DNA from: Theobroma cacao
Lineage: Eukaryota > Streptophyta > Magnoliopsida > Malvales > Malvaceae
Direction: 5' to 3'
DNA: 64,000 nucleotides
Assembly (NCBI RefSeq): GCF_000208745.1
Contig: NC_030851.1
Span: forward strand, 4,111,916-4,175,915
Part shown: positions 23,635 through 35,907 of the stretch, piece by piece
How positions within the stretch are numbered: position 1 is the stretch's first letter
Layout: each line of letters starts with the position of its first letter
Notes under the pieces: generated by a model
What the model saw: only the letters and a program-made list of their open reading frames with translations
What the model was told of the DNA's origin: nothing
Databases searched by the model: none
Program-made: the position numbers and the translations under genes

Positions 23635-25170
23635 GTGCACTTGTGATGACTTCCTTCGTCTCGATGGGTGTGCAGGCCGGGAACTAGATTAAAATTCAAT
23701 CAACCTATATGATTTTCTTGTAAAGGAATAATGAAGCAAAGTTACACAATTTTGACTGGTTAATTAATAACAAAGGGGGCCTCATTATATAGTATTCTCA
23801 AAGCTAGTTTCTTATGTAATTATGGCAATAATACAGATTATAAGATAAATCATTATAATTATATTAGATCACGATATTATTATACTACGATAAGATTAAT
23901 TTAATAATATGGTAATTATTTATATATTTAAACATTTAATTCAATAATAAATGTATTTTTTTTAATTTAATAGGGTCTAGCTACCCTATTAAGATTTATT
24001 AATTACGAAATAAAAAGTATAAATGAGAGGATATAAACCGTACCTCCAAGTTACATGATTGTAAGAAAGTTTTGAAAAAATACTTAGAGTATGGAAATCC
24101 ATTTTACATGTATAACTTTTGATGATACAGTAAAACAGATATTTCCTACTATTACATTGAAATAATATATTAAAATAAAATTTAAAATAGAAAATATAAG
24201 TAAGAAAAGCACTTAGAATGAAGTGTTTCATTTTATGACAATAATTTATACTATCGTCATAAAATTGAAACACTTTCATGTTACAACACAATAATAAATG
24301 TATGTTTTCAATTAAAGAATCTAATTTTAGAATTTTATAAAACCATTCAGCCAAAGATTTTGAACTGTTAGATGGAAAGTTGACATGTTTGGCAATATGA
24401 GTGTTAGCTGATTACTTTAATTTAATCCCCGACAGGATTGGTATACTTGAACTGGAAAAAAGTCATCGGATAAGCAACTAAGGACAAATGAATTGAACTA
24501 GTAGTACTATTTAGGTAAAGGCTCCTGCCCTAAAACCCGGGGGGCGGGAGTCGACCATGACAATTATATTTTACTTGGTGGTAATTACAAGTTGCTATAC
24601 TTGTTTTATTCCTTAAATCTTTTCCTCAAACTAACAAGTAATTATTTGTACAGCTAAATAGTTAATCCTTACATGTTTTTAATTAAGAAATCAATATCGA
24701 ATCTTTCTCATTCCATAAATAAACACACAAAAATTATTATCGAACCAACTAATGGAGTCCAATTAATTTTTGAAAGTTTTGGGCCTCTCTAGATTATGCT
24801 GATTGTGAGCTACAACCTTATCTGGAGTCGAATCCAGCTCAGCTTTGAGACCTTGTTATATAATCTTATCAAATGGAGTTTGTAACATAATTATGGCAGT
24901 TATCTAGATTATATTTTAATTTAATAGAATTATTATGTGAGATTCTGATATCATTAAATTACGATATGAATAATTTAATGATATCATAATTATTTATACA
25001 TTTATATATTTAATTCAATAATAAATGCATCTTTCTGATTAAGGAATCGACTTTGAATTTTTTTCACTTCATAAATTAAAAAAAAAAACAATAATGGTTG
25101 AACAGAATCCGTCCCTACACCGAAAACTGATTGGGCCAACTAAGGGAGCCTAATTAATTTTTGAAAGTTT
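23635..25170. other. AT-rich intergenic region with a direct duplication
   Basis: No gene recognised. Around 23820-23960 and 24885-25030 the sequence shares a low-complexity motif (TTTAATTCAATAATAAATG), and around 24685 and 25050 a longer direct duplication is visible (listed separately). Confidence 0.5.
24685..24845. repeat. Direct repeat, left copy
   Basis: Shares TTAATTTTTGAAAGTTTTGG and the following GCCTC...CTGCTGATTGTG-GCTACAA...TGA/CTGGA-TCGAG-CCAGC order with 25050-25235, about 370 bp away. The right copy lies in the candidate snoRNA promoter. Confidence 0.7.
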
Positions 25171-25235
25171 TGGGCCTCACTTTGATTCTGCTGATTGTGG
25201 GCTACAATCTGATCTGAATCGAGCCCAGCCTGGTT
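25050..25235. repeat. Direct repeat, right copy
   Basis: Second copy of the segment at 24685-24845, with an insertion before the shared block. It contains two of the TGGGCY motifs of the promoter described below. Confidence 0.7.
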
Positions 25236-25334
25236 TCCAGGGCCCAGCTAAAACCCGGAGTACTTTTGATTGGCATTTTCGTAATTAGAGTCAAGATACC
25301 GGCGATAAATAATAGCCAAGTTCTGAAACCCTAA
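25171..25334 (+). promoter_or_regulatory. Site II + telo-box promoter of snoRNA locus
   Basis: TGGGCC at 25171-25176, TGGGCT at 25198-25203, AGCCCA (reverse TGGGCT) at 25222-25227 and GGCCCA at 25241-25246, followed by the telo-box AAACCCTAA at 25326-25334. This pairing is the known signature of plant ribosomal-protein and snoRNA gene promoters. Transcription would start shortly after the telo-box and run into the snoRNA candidate about 145 bp downstream. Confidence 0.65.
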
Positions 25335-25478
25335 CAACGAAACTGGTTCAGCTTCAAAACCAGATCTCTTCTTCCCTTCCTCTGCCAAAATCAAAAACTC
25401 TAGCCTTTATCTTTATCAGTTTCCATGTTTTCTGCGTTTTTATTTTGCTTATTTTGAGGATTTAATGTAGAAAGAGAA

Positions 25479-25573
25479 GGTGCGATGATGATTATAGAAA
25501 TTAAATCTCGTTAATCTGATTCGTAACATGAGGATGAACTTTTTCATCCATTCTTAAACGTCTTCTGAGCGTC
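25479..25573 (+). ncRNA. Box C/D snoRNA candidate guiding 25S rRNA methylation
   Basis: Boxes in correct order and spacing: C ATGATGA (25485-25491), D' CTGA (25516-25519), C' AGGATGA (25531-25537), D CTGA (25565-25568). GGTGC before box C pairs with GCGTC after box D (two wobbles) as a terminal stem. The 12 bases just before D' (AATCTCGTTAAT, 25504-25515) are fully complementary to ATTAACGAGATT, a conserved 25S/28S rRNA segment. ATCCATTC (25546-25553) is complementary to GAATGGAT, which directly precedes and overlaps that segment in the rRNA. The D'+5 rule predicts methylation of the fifth base, A, of ATTAACGAGATT. The rRNA sequence is from memory. Promoter context supports a real gene. No other full C/D set was found in the next 450 bp, so it may be monocistronic. 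Confidence 0.75.
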
Positions 25574-25757
25574 ATCTCTTTCTTTTTTTGGTGCTTCTGG
25601 TTTTTCCCCTGTCCCTCCTTTGTGAGAAAGAAATCATTTTTATTTGCTATTCTTTGTGGGATAATACAAACATTGTTTTAGCTTTAAAAACTTGTGTTGA
25701 AATGTCATGAGGATTCCATTTTGTTAATCTTCTGCAAATTCTGATTTTTCGGCTTGA

Positions 25758-25910
25758 ATGGGGATTAAGTGTTGTAGCATTAAGGAACGATACGATTCAG
25801 AAATTATTATGAGAACTGAAACATTTGGGATCGGTTGGAAAGTATGTGAGAAAAGTTTTGCAGATTTCCTACATGAATTAGAGGCCAATGTGTTGAGCCA
25901 GCCGATCTGA
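25758..25910 (+). other. 50-codon open frame downstream of snoRNA
   Basis: An ATG-started frame MGIKCCSIKERYDSEIIMRT... ending in TGA at 25908-25910. No family recognised and no splice context seen. It may lie in the snoRNA primary transcript. Likely chance, but recorded because the region is not AT-rich like its surroundings. Confidence 0.15.
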
Positions 25911-27610
25911 CGGGAAAGCTCGAGCCCATTGCTGCAGTCGCTGGGCCTTACAGTTGAAGAGAGGTCAACCAGGACCTGCTTTTTTGCGCCTTCAAGCCGA
26001 AAGCATTGCGATTTAAAAACTTTAGAAATTTGATGAACAAAATTTTATAAAAATAATTAAAATTAATCCAATGTATGTTAAAATTGAACATGGTTAAATT
26101 TATTATATTAACAAATTCTATCAGTTTTAATTATTAATAATATTAGTAATACTTTTTCTATATAAAATATATCTAAAAGTTTTTGTTCAATATTCCAATA
26201 ATATTTTATTAATAAAGTCTATATGTTTTTAATTTATTTTTATTTATTAAAAATATTAAAAATATTTGTATATAAAAAATATATAAATTAGTGATTGAGT
26301 TTTTTATTTGAAATTATACAATAAATTATCCTTCCTAATTGATTAACACAGAAAAAAAAATTAAATCGAAATGGTCAAATTCAATCCATATAAATTAATT
26401 ATTTAAAAGTTAATAAATACTTGCGCAAGAAGAAACGCCAGGTTTTTATTATTGTTCCTTCTCAAAATTTCCAATGCATGAAATGTATAACGTAATGACA
26501 TCAATAGTTTAATCTTTAAACTTTAAATATGATGATATTTGAGTTTTTAACTTATTAGTTGATATATAATATTTTATCTAAACATTTAATTTATTGATTG
26601 ATGCATAATTTTTTATTTAAAAAATAAAATTTAAATTCCTTCTTTTAATTTTTTTTAAAAAAAAACTTCAATATGATGATATTAATTAATAGTTTGGCGA
26701 GTCCAAGTTTTAGCCATTGTAGCCACCACCAACCGTGTAGTAGCGGTCCAGCAATGTAATAAAACAATTACATTATGGGCTATGAATCTACATTTCTAAA
26801 ATATACATGTAAATGTAATGGATGAATTTTCTGTATTTTTCTTTGAATTTTAGAAAATGAAATTTCAGCTTCTTATTTTCTAAGTGAATATATTTGTTTA
26901 CTGCTAAAGAAAATGAGAATGGTTTCAGTTGGTGGCAGAGTCAAGCTAAGAAATGTTTACAAGTCATAATTCATGAGAATTAAACTTTTCGGGTTGGTTG
27001 AAACTTGAAAGGAAACTATTTTTCCTTGAGAAAGAGGAAATTAAAGTAAATATATTTTGAAAAAATTATAAGTAGAATTCTTCCACAATTTCAGACAGAG
27101 AGAAGGGGGTTAATAAGTTTTTCAAAAGTTTTAAAATTTTATAATTTTCTTTTACTTTTTAAAAAATTATATAATTTTATCTTTACTTTTTCTTCAAAAT
27201 TTTATAATTTTATTCTTACAAATGTAAAATTTTTTATATAATTATTTTAGCAAGCCTGTTTGCTCGAGCCTATTAACGAGACCCGATTTGATTTGCTTAA
27301 TGGATGGTTAAAACCGCAGAACAACGGGCTGCGCCATGTAACGAGTAACGACTCGTGTGAATCCGATGGATCTATGACTTTTCGAGCCGACGACATGGTT
27401 AAAAGTTCAAACACGTAACTTTGTCTGGCGGCGACACCAAAATCCTACTAATCAAAAGGTTGGGTCTCGTATTTCATCCAATTTCCAACCCATCAGAACC
27501 AAAACCAACCTCCAAAAACAGGACATAAACCAAAGCTTAGAACACAAGAACTCAGGAACGAAATCCTTTTTTCTTTTCTTGCGGAAATCATTTTGGAATC
27601 AATCAACTTA
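25911..27610. other. Intergenic upstream of USP gene
   Basis: AT-rich DNA without a recognised gene. A perfect inverted octamer AATGTAAT-aaaaca-ATTACATT lies near 26754. The last 150 bases are the likely promoter and 5' UTR of the USP gene. Confidence 0.45.
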
Positions 27611-29799
27611 ATGGATACGGTTTTGGAAGATGAAGAGTACAGTTACAGAGAAGTAAAGTTGCCAACGTTGATCCCAATAGTTCCAGAGCCAGGGTTGGAG
27701 AGGGAGTCAGGGGAGAGAAGGAGAGGCAGAGATATAGTAATAGCAGTTGATCATGGTCCCAACAGCAAGCACGCCTTTGATTGGGCGCTTATTCACCTCG
27801 TCAGGCTTGCTGATACCATCCATCTTGTTCATGCTGTTTCCAGTAAGCAAAATATTTCGTGGTTATTTATTGGAAAATAATCAACAATGAGATTACTCTA
27901 TAAGTTGTTTCTCAAAATTATTTTCTGGGTTTTCTTTTAATAGGCGTCAGAAACGAGATTGTTTATGAGACCAGCCAAGGGCTTATGGAGAAGTTAGCTG
28001 TGGAGGCGTTTGAGGTTGCCATGGTTAGTACTTTCTTTTTTCTAATCCTTGTTCTGTTTTATGATTGCTTAAAGAGGTGAAATTCTGTGGTAAAATCTTC
28101 GAGGTTGTGTGCCTTGTCCAGCAAGGGAATATATTTACCTTCTGTGTGAACATTTTAACATAGGCTGATCTTAGATGCATTCCATTCTCTGTCTATGATT
28201 CCAAGAGATGAGTACATTGCTTGTGATCAGCAGATTACTTAATTTTCTAAGGGGAAAAAATGGGTAACTAAGTTTATATAAAGATAAATGTAATCTTTAC
28301 GTATTTATAGGTTCATAATGTAAAATATAGGTTGATTAGTTCCATTTCTAAAACTTTTTCTTTGTTCTTTGGACACACATGTCTAAAACTTGTAATGTGG
28401 CATTTATAGGGAAGTTTGAATGTAGATCAATAACCATCACCATCCCAATTTTTAAACTATGAATTGGTTGTCTATTTGCATCTTTAACTTTTAAATTGAT
28501 ATATTTTGATCACTTATTGTTATTGTTTTATTCCATATCGGTCCATTTTCAATATGCAAATTTTCTTTGAAGCACTCTGTCAAAGATTAAGGTATTCCAT
28601 GGTTAGAGTTATATATGTTAAACTTTATGTATGATAATTTACACTTGACTCAAGATTTATCATAGTAGTAATTTAGAATTCTGATTTATGATTTGACAAC
28701 CGAAAGGATACTAATCAAATTAAGTGGTAGGATTCAATGCACTAAGATCCTCCTCTTCCTTAATTTATTACTTTCAAATGAATGAGATTCTGAATGTATT
28801 TTGCAAACCGAATAGCAGATCTAATTTTACCTGTCATAAGATTTAAGGTTACTACATAGGTTTACATTATTAAGTTCACGTATAATATTGGAATCAAACC
28901 CACTTTATTAGATCATATTATGAGCTATAATATTGTCTCTTTATTAAGATCAAATTAGCTTAACCTGATTTAAATAAAAAATAAATTAAATAATATAAAT
29001 CCACATTTTAATTATTCAAGGAAATTGAACAATTCAAAAGTATATGTTGATCAACATGAACAGAAAAATTGAATTTTTAAGGAACATGCTAATTAAAGTG
29101 CAATCATCAATTAGTTTTCGCATCAATGCACAACAAGTTTAGGATGCAATTGGATAATTGACTCCAACCTCAGGGTGGTGTTTTATAGTCAACCCTACCT
29201 TTGCATGTCCACTTCAACTCCAATGTAGCTTAGAGGGTCAACAATCTTTTCTTTTTTCTTTTTTTTTTTTGGTTTTGAAAATGGTCAACAATCATTCAGT
29301 GTTTGGTTTCAATAACGGTAAATTGTTCTGGAATTAGGTGAAGACTACAGCTCGAATTGTAGAGGGGGATGCAGGTAAGGTTATTTGCAAGGAAGCAGAA
29401 AGGTTGAAGCCAGCAGCAGTGGTTATGGGAACCCGTGGCCGAAGCTTAATACAAAGGTTTGCTTTCCCCTTTCCTACATGCTACATCTTTCTATGTGGAT
29501 GCTTGTGCTTGTGTTACTTTGCCATTCTACAGAATAACCCCCCTTGTTTCCTTGCTCATCTCTCTTCATATTTATACTACTTTTAATTTGCAGTGTTCTT
29601 CAGGGAAGTGTGAGCGAGTATTGCTTCCACAATTGTAAATCTGCTCCTGTCATAATCGTTCCTGGGAAAGGTACTACTATTTCTCTAATTGATAGAATCC
29701 TTCCATATCATTTCGTTTACTTTATCCATTGGAATGATTCACACAGTTTTCTTTTCTACCCTTAACTTGGCAGAAGCTGGAGATGAATCACTGATATAG
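27611..29799 (+). CDS. Universal stress protein (USPA-like, ATP-binding type), five exons
   Basis: Exons: 27611-27842, 27944-28023, 29338-29456, 29594-29670, 29774-29799. They sum to 534 nt and 177 aa with consistent phases. A 40-residue acidic/basic leader (MDTVLEDEEY... to RRRGRD) precedes the domain. The domain starts DIVIAVDHGPNSKHAFDWAL (conserved Asp of the first strand) and runs through VHAVSS to VVMGTRGRSLIQ. The nucleotide-binding signature G-x2-G-x9-GS is complete: Gly135, Gly138, then Gly148-Ser149 across the exon 3/4 junction. The domain ends with APVIIVPGK. Intron 2 is long (1,314 bp). Plant proteins of this type are usually cytosolic or nuclear stress-response proteins; the precise role is unknown. 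I prefer ATG at 27611 over the in-frame TTG at 27593. Confidence 0.9.
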
Positions 29800-32700
29800 T
29801 GGAATCGGCAAACGTGGAAAACTAATACTCATCAGATTTGTCTGTTAAAAATTAATAGTCATCAGATTTGTTTGTTTGTGTGTGATGGTCCTGTATAATT
29901 TTACCATACAATTTGTTGCGTGTAATTTATTGTTTCTTATCTGATTTGCTTGATTAGCTGAAATCCTAATGTATATGAATGACTTGATTCGAAATGAACT
30001 TGATGCATGCAATATTATCTTCTATGATTGCGGGATTTTGGTCATCCTAAAAGAAAGCATGAAAGTGTGAAGCAGAAGTGCTATATATACAAGCAAAGAG
30101 GCAGTTCATAACTGTAGATGTGATCCTTTCAGAATCCACAAGACAAGCATGATTGTTTCCATGGGTTGCCAATTTGTTGATGCAACGGAGTTGCGGTCTT
30201 AACAAATCAATGGCTGCAAAGCAGCTGCTTCGCTGCAATGTCTGTGATTAGTCCAAATTTTTATCTGTGAGTAGTCCAGCTCTCAGAAAATCAGTTCCAT
30301 AAACCACTGATGGGGTGAGAATTCATTTATACAAGGTTCCAACGTCAAACTTCTCTATCCGCATCGCTCATTATGTGGGATTAGTTTTTACCACAAACTT
30401 TCCTTCTTTCACTTTACAGCAAATTGATCTCTGCGCAATGGAAACCCAAATCATGGTTGTTTACCCGTCTGATGGGTCCAGTTGATCTTTCAAGTTCATT
30501 TTACGTGTTCATTTCACCAGGCCTTGTATATGGTGTTGCGTGAAAAGCCCTTGAATGACTTTACTGGGCCTCTACCAACCCAGCTGCAAACGGGCTAACG
30601 ACCCGGGTAATGTCTGAAACTGCAGCTCTCTTCTGGGGTTTAAGCAGCTTCGATCTGATTTATAGAAACATCACTTTCACAAAAGCTTCAATTATATATG
30701 AAACTTGTCTGGACTGAGGCTTTAATTATTTCATATAGGTCCCAGACTTTGAGCAACTTATTGTGAACGCAATTTGTGGTTTGGTGTGTCTTGGTCCTAC
30801 CATCAATACTCCAGTAACAAAATCAACATAGAAAATGAATATTTTCATTTGAACTAGCCTGGTTCCTGTTTTTATACCAATTACTATATTATAGTATGCA
30901 AGTATGTAAGCCTGCCTATAGCATCCTCGCAGGAAGTGGAGTAATGGTTGCTGGCTGTTTCTCAGGATTCTTGTTCAAGGTCAAGACACAAGCACTGGGC
31001 TTTTACATGCTCCAAACGAATTCTAATGTATTGTACTGGAAGTACCCACATAACTAAGAGAATCTTTGTGGGATTTTTGCCCCTTTGTTCCTTGGAATTG
31101 CGGTTTGTGAAAGGTAGAGGGAGAAACTTGAAAGGTTTAGAAAAGAGAGAAAAAAAATTTCACAGAAACGAAATGGGCCCAAGAAAGGGAAAAGGCAATA
31201 TCATCTTTCACCATCAACACAAAACAAAGAGAATCAAAGAGATCTTGCCTGTGGATGAGGCCAGGTCCACTCCTTTCACTATTACTTATGGCTTGAAAAT
31301 GAAGGAAAGCTGAGGCTCTTGTGACTCCAAGAACAAGTAAATGCAATGAAGGTGCAGGCAACCTTCAGTGGTCCCTGCCAGAGCCGCAACCTACACTGAA
31401 AAGCCCCTTTCTTCTTCATTAAAACACTAGTAGTTTTTCGAGGATCGGTTAAAAACTATCCGTCGATAGAAACATTTCCTAGTCGTTCAGCTTTTGCCTT
31501 GTAGGAAATTCAGGTCCATAATTTTAGAATTATGATTAATCTGAAATCAAGTTACGTCCTATCGTAAAAGAGTAATTTAAAATTGGATCACAACCTCCCA
31601 AGTCACCAGTAGCCAACGACAACGGAACAAGAAAATTGAAACCAATTTTTGGCCGTGGTGTGAACATGGGACTGGCCTTATCCCTGCCCTTCTACTGCTG
31701 TAGAACCAAAACCAAGAAGCGCCCCTAAGGAAATAGCATACAGATAATGAGTCCTTGGAAATAATCTGGAAAACAGGGAGCTTTGAGAGTTTAGATTCTT
31801 TTCGCCAAGTTGACAAGTTCCTCCACCCACACGGGCAGTTAATGTACCTCCACAGTTGTATAACATTCTTGTCCAGATTTATCCATGTTGATATCAGATG
31901 CATCAAACTTTAGTTTCAATCCTTTTGTGGTTATGCGCTGTTTTAGTAAAGCCGGTATAGCTTTGGTCATGATAGGTACATCATCACTTTTATGTTAAAT
32001 AATAGACAAATGCAAATATCCATCCGCAGGAAAGCTATAAAACAAATGCTAAAGTTATATAAATTAAGTATTTCCCTTAATAACTCCACCAGCAAGCATT
32101 CTTTCTTTATCGATGTTCATAAAGGCGAAACCGTACACGTCTTAATTAATGAGAGCAGGTACGTTGACTAGAAAAGATCCAGTTTTGTTCTCCAGTTTCC
32201 TTCTGGCTCTTACATGAATTGGAAGTGAAAAATCATGCTGAATCTGGGAATATTTGGATTATTCTCTCCCTGTATTGCAGTTAACACCAGAGTTCCTGCA
32301 TCCAAGCATTACATACAATTTGTCGTTGACAAATTCCTTAGGTCCTTTCAGGATGAATCAGAGAGAATAATCTATATGGAATGATTCAAGACTGATTCAA
32401 TTTTCTCTTAAAAATAAAAGTAATATTCGATATAATTTGGAGTCACGGAAACCATTCTAAGGCGCTGAATTAACAAAGGAATGGTTGCCCTTTCACTGAC
32501 ATCCCTGTGCGTGTCTGTGCTACCAATTTTCGCCCCTTATTCCTCATTATATGGTTTAATTATCAGTGTCTCAATCAACATTATATTATTCTGTCTCAAA
32601 AGGGAGCCGAAGATGGTCCACTGGTAGGTTTCGTGTCCTATGTCCATGCTGGAGTGCTTCAAGTTGTCACTCAGGTTCATCCAACAGAGGAACAACTTGT

Positions 32701-33877
32701 GCCATTGGATTAGTCTATGCATTCCCTCAACATTACAAAATTTTTTGTGGTGCTTCTTGCATACTTTCGTTTAATGCAGTTATTGAACTAGATGTCTTTG
32801 AATGCTAGAAAATGGGGCAGTGAAAGTTCAGATAAATGTGTGATTGTTTCAAGGAGGTAAATTGGAATAGACTGATCTTTCCTTGCATTTATCCATCCAT
32901 ATCAACCTCCTTTACCCCACCTGTTCCTGGGCTATGTTGACACCCCAAATTTTTGGTCCCCTCCTCCATCCCATCAACCTTTCATTGTAATTGGAATCGA
33001 TTTTGTTGTGATTATAAACATAAAATTTGAACAAGAGAGAAAGTTTGAAGTTAATTAGTATTGCTCTTATTCATACTACTTTCCAGTATACATACAAATA
33101 TATATATACCATATGTACTTAAAGAAGCAAAAAAGAATCTGGATCAGAGACATCTGGAATTAACTCAATCGTCAATAAATCAGGACTGATATTCTGATTC
33201 ACATCTCCATCTTTAGATTGCTAGCTTCAATGGAACCTGCAAAGATCAAATTAAGCACAGTTAGATTCAATATTTTAGATCAGCAAAGGTATTACACTTC
33301 TGGTGATAGAAAAAAGACAGCAGGCGCCCTGAAATTTTCGAAGGACAGTTATAACAAGAGGACCTACTCCAACTTTCAATGGTTGCCAGTTCAATCGTTA
33401 TAAGAATTCAACAGCAAAAATGGGAATACACAGTCTTATGGTTTCTCCTTTATTTAACAAAATTAAAGGAGCAGTCGTTATTTGTTAAAGATGATTTGAT
33501 AGTTCTAATTGTAGGTTAGCTTAACTAAGGGCCCCAGTTTTGCTTTTCAGGTCTTAGGGGTACTGTACATGCACATTAGTAGGTCAAAATGTTGCTTACT
33601 CTATCTAAAAGAATAATCCAAGGGAACATAGTGCTCATTGAACAAAAATCTATGGTTTTGATCATTGTGGAGTGAAAATGATAGAAAGCTTCCTTTAAAG
33701 TAACTTTCTTCTTTTAAATCATATATAGGACACTGCTCTTCCTTCGCAAATTCATTTAACAACTGTGGGGTTCTCTTATGTCTCTATCAGCAGTAGTTAA
33801 ACCCACTTTGCTTCATTTTTTCTGGCTTGAAAAATAATCAAAACAAGAAAGAGAACATTAACAAAGACGTGTTAGCT
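29800..33877. other. Four-kilobase region without a recognised gene
   Basis: Converging 3' flanks of the USP and bHLH genes with moderately AT-rich DNA between. Open frames (for example near 30948-31313, 31577-31906 and 32507-32713) have no family motif and no coherent splice context. Unannotated noncoding RNA cannot be excluded. Confidence 0.45.
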
Positions 33878-35907
33878 TTATGTACCTGTAAATGGCTGAG
33901 ACGGAAACGATGTTGATCGTCCTTGGTCAAATGCCACATTGTAAAGATTTTGCAATTCAACATCCCATGTTGCAGAGGGTTGAATTTGCTGCATTGCAAC
34001 GCGTGATCTATAGTGAGAAACATGGTGAATACTGTAGAAGAGAGGGTAAAGCGCAACAGTGATAAGGAGCAGAGAAAATTACCGGGAAACAGGATGAGTC
34101 GAGAAACGATGCATCAGGGATTGACACAGGGGCACTGATGGTTCTTCGAGGTGCCATATCAGGAGTGTTCATTCCCATTTCCAACCCGCAACAAGAAACC
34201 ACATGTTGTACCGGACTGACCTGAAGATAAGGAGGGTTAGCCATTTCTGATGACATCCCAACCGTTGGAAAATTAGTCGTACAAGAGGGAAACACCTGTT
34301 GGGGAAAAAACAGTTCCAGCATTAGTAACAGTAACAGAAACGGTAAAAAAAAGAAAAAGGTCGTTCTGCAAAATATCTGATTTATTATCTAGGGAATTTC
34401 ACCTTACCTCTTTGGCAAAAAGATTTTCAACGTTGAAGTCAAGCCTTGGATTTACAGCAGCTAGTTTCATAGATAGGAACTGCAGATTATGAGCATACAA
34501 GACAGAAATAAGATTGTGGGTGTACATATATATTGAGAAAATGAAGAATTTTCAGGTCTTTTTTACCTCTACTTGCCGTTGAAGAGATTGGACATAATTG
34601 ATTATTTCATCAAGCATTCCTGCTTTTCCTGTGATTTTGTTGCACCCCGGAACTAAATCTTGCAGATACTTCATTCTTTCACTGATTTTTTCCCTTCTCA
34701 CCTACATAATAAAAACATAAATCAAACAAATTAAACATGATTCTGTGATGGAAGTGACCTGATAAATCAGAACACACTTTGATCACGGCCACAGAAAGTT
34801 GCTAAAGAATGGAAAAATATAAAAATTCCTACTCACTCTCTCAGCTAAGCTGTGGCTATCAGTGGCTTGGCCACGACGTGCCCGGACGTGAATATAATCA
34901 GGCTTTTGAACCTCAGAAACCTTCGAATTCTCCTTGGAAGTATCAGTCGATGATTCCTTCTTATTGTTATTGTTGTTGCTGCTGCTTTTGTTGGTATTGG
35001 GCCCTGTAATTTTTGACTCTCCCTCTTCTGCACACGCCTTGATCCTCTTGGAGTCATCTTCCGCAACAACCTAGACATATTCAAAAGAGAAACTCCACTC
35101 AATAATCTCAGCGAAACCTATCCAAACACGCTTCGAAATTATGCTCTTGGTTTCTTGCTAAAAATTGGTTCTTAGACAGAAGACACGAACTCAAAACAGA
35201 GAGCAACCAAGAACCGTAAATTTACATTTTGTTCACAAAAAAGAACTCAATGATAAAGGAAAGAAATCCCTCACAAGAAAAGCAGAGAACATATCTAGCT
35301 AGTTTGGGCTTCCGGAAAAACGATAAAGAACAGTATTAATAATAATAGAGTAATAAATAAAAAAAGACACGACCCAGACCTTTAAGTTTTGCAGCTTATC
35401 AACTTTCCTCTTCTTGAAGCTTTCTCTTCCGACGGCTGAACCAATCTTCTCAGAGACAACTGACTCCTTGCCCTTGACCTCCACCACCTCCCCTGCTACA
35501 GCCGCCGCCACAGCTGGCGGGCAGCTAGAAGTCCTTGAAATGGCGTAATTCATATCAAAACTGGGCCCATTACCGTACCCACATGGCCCAAACCCCATGT
35601 CAGGCATGTCAACCTTCACCAACTCAGGCCAGGCAGTCTCCAAACCAGGGTCAGGCTTCAGTTGCCGAGTCATCACCATGTCACCTAGCACCGAATCACC
35701 GCTCATCAAACCACCCTGAAAGCCTTCTACATGGCTGGGTTGGCTCGAAAACACCCCACTTAGCTCACTGAAATAACTTTGCTGTTGTTCTTGTTGTTGT
35801 AGTTGTTGTTGCTGAAGCTGTTCCTGTTGCCATTTCAAGCGAGCCCTTTGTCTCTCGAGCACTGTCATGTCCGAACATTGTAACATCTCTGGCAATGCTC
35901 TATTCAT
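33878..35907 (-). CDS. bHLH63: CIB1/bHLH63-like basic helix-loop-helix transcription factor, six exons
   Basis: Nuclear DNA-binding factor; Arabidopsis relatives (CIB family) bind E/G-boxes and act with cryptochrome in flowering control. Exons on the minus strand: 35907-35380, 35070-34837, 34701-34567, 34479-34408, 34295-34083, 33988-33878, giving 1,293 nt and 430 aa. The N-terminus has [18 protein letters not shown], a CIB-type motif, then a Gln tract (about residues 26-45). KKRKVDK near 170 is a likely nuclear signal. The bHLH runs from about 237: [20 protein letters not shown], with the His-Glu-Arg set that contacts CANNTG, then [20 protein letters not shown] and a helix ending [11 protein letters not shown]. 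The tail has [11 protein letters not shown] and a [16 protein letters not shown] motif. For exon 6 the acceptor at CAATGCAG is used; an acceptor 24 bases upstream in the transcript would cause early termination. Confidence 0.92.

Noticed and set aside
24815..24850. tRNA T-arm-like GTCGAATCC
   Set aside because: No A-box, anticodon arm or acceptor pairing around it.
25700..25745. Second C/D snoRNA (ATGAGGA ... CTGA) downstream of the first
   Set aside because: Box C is poor, there are no internal boxes, and no rRNA complementarity was recognised.
31577..31906. 109-codon minus-strand frame
   Set aside because: No domain, and a second frame over the same DNA is equally open; probably chance.
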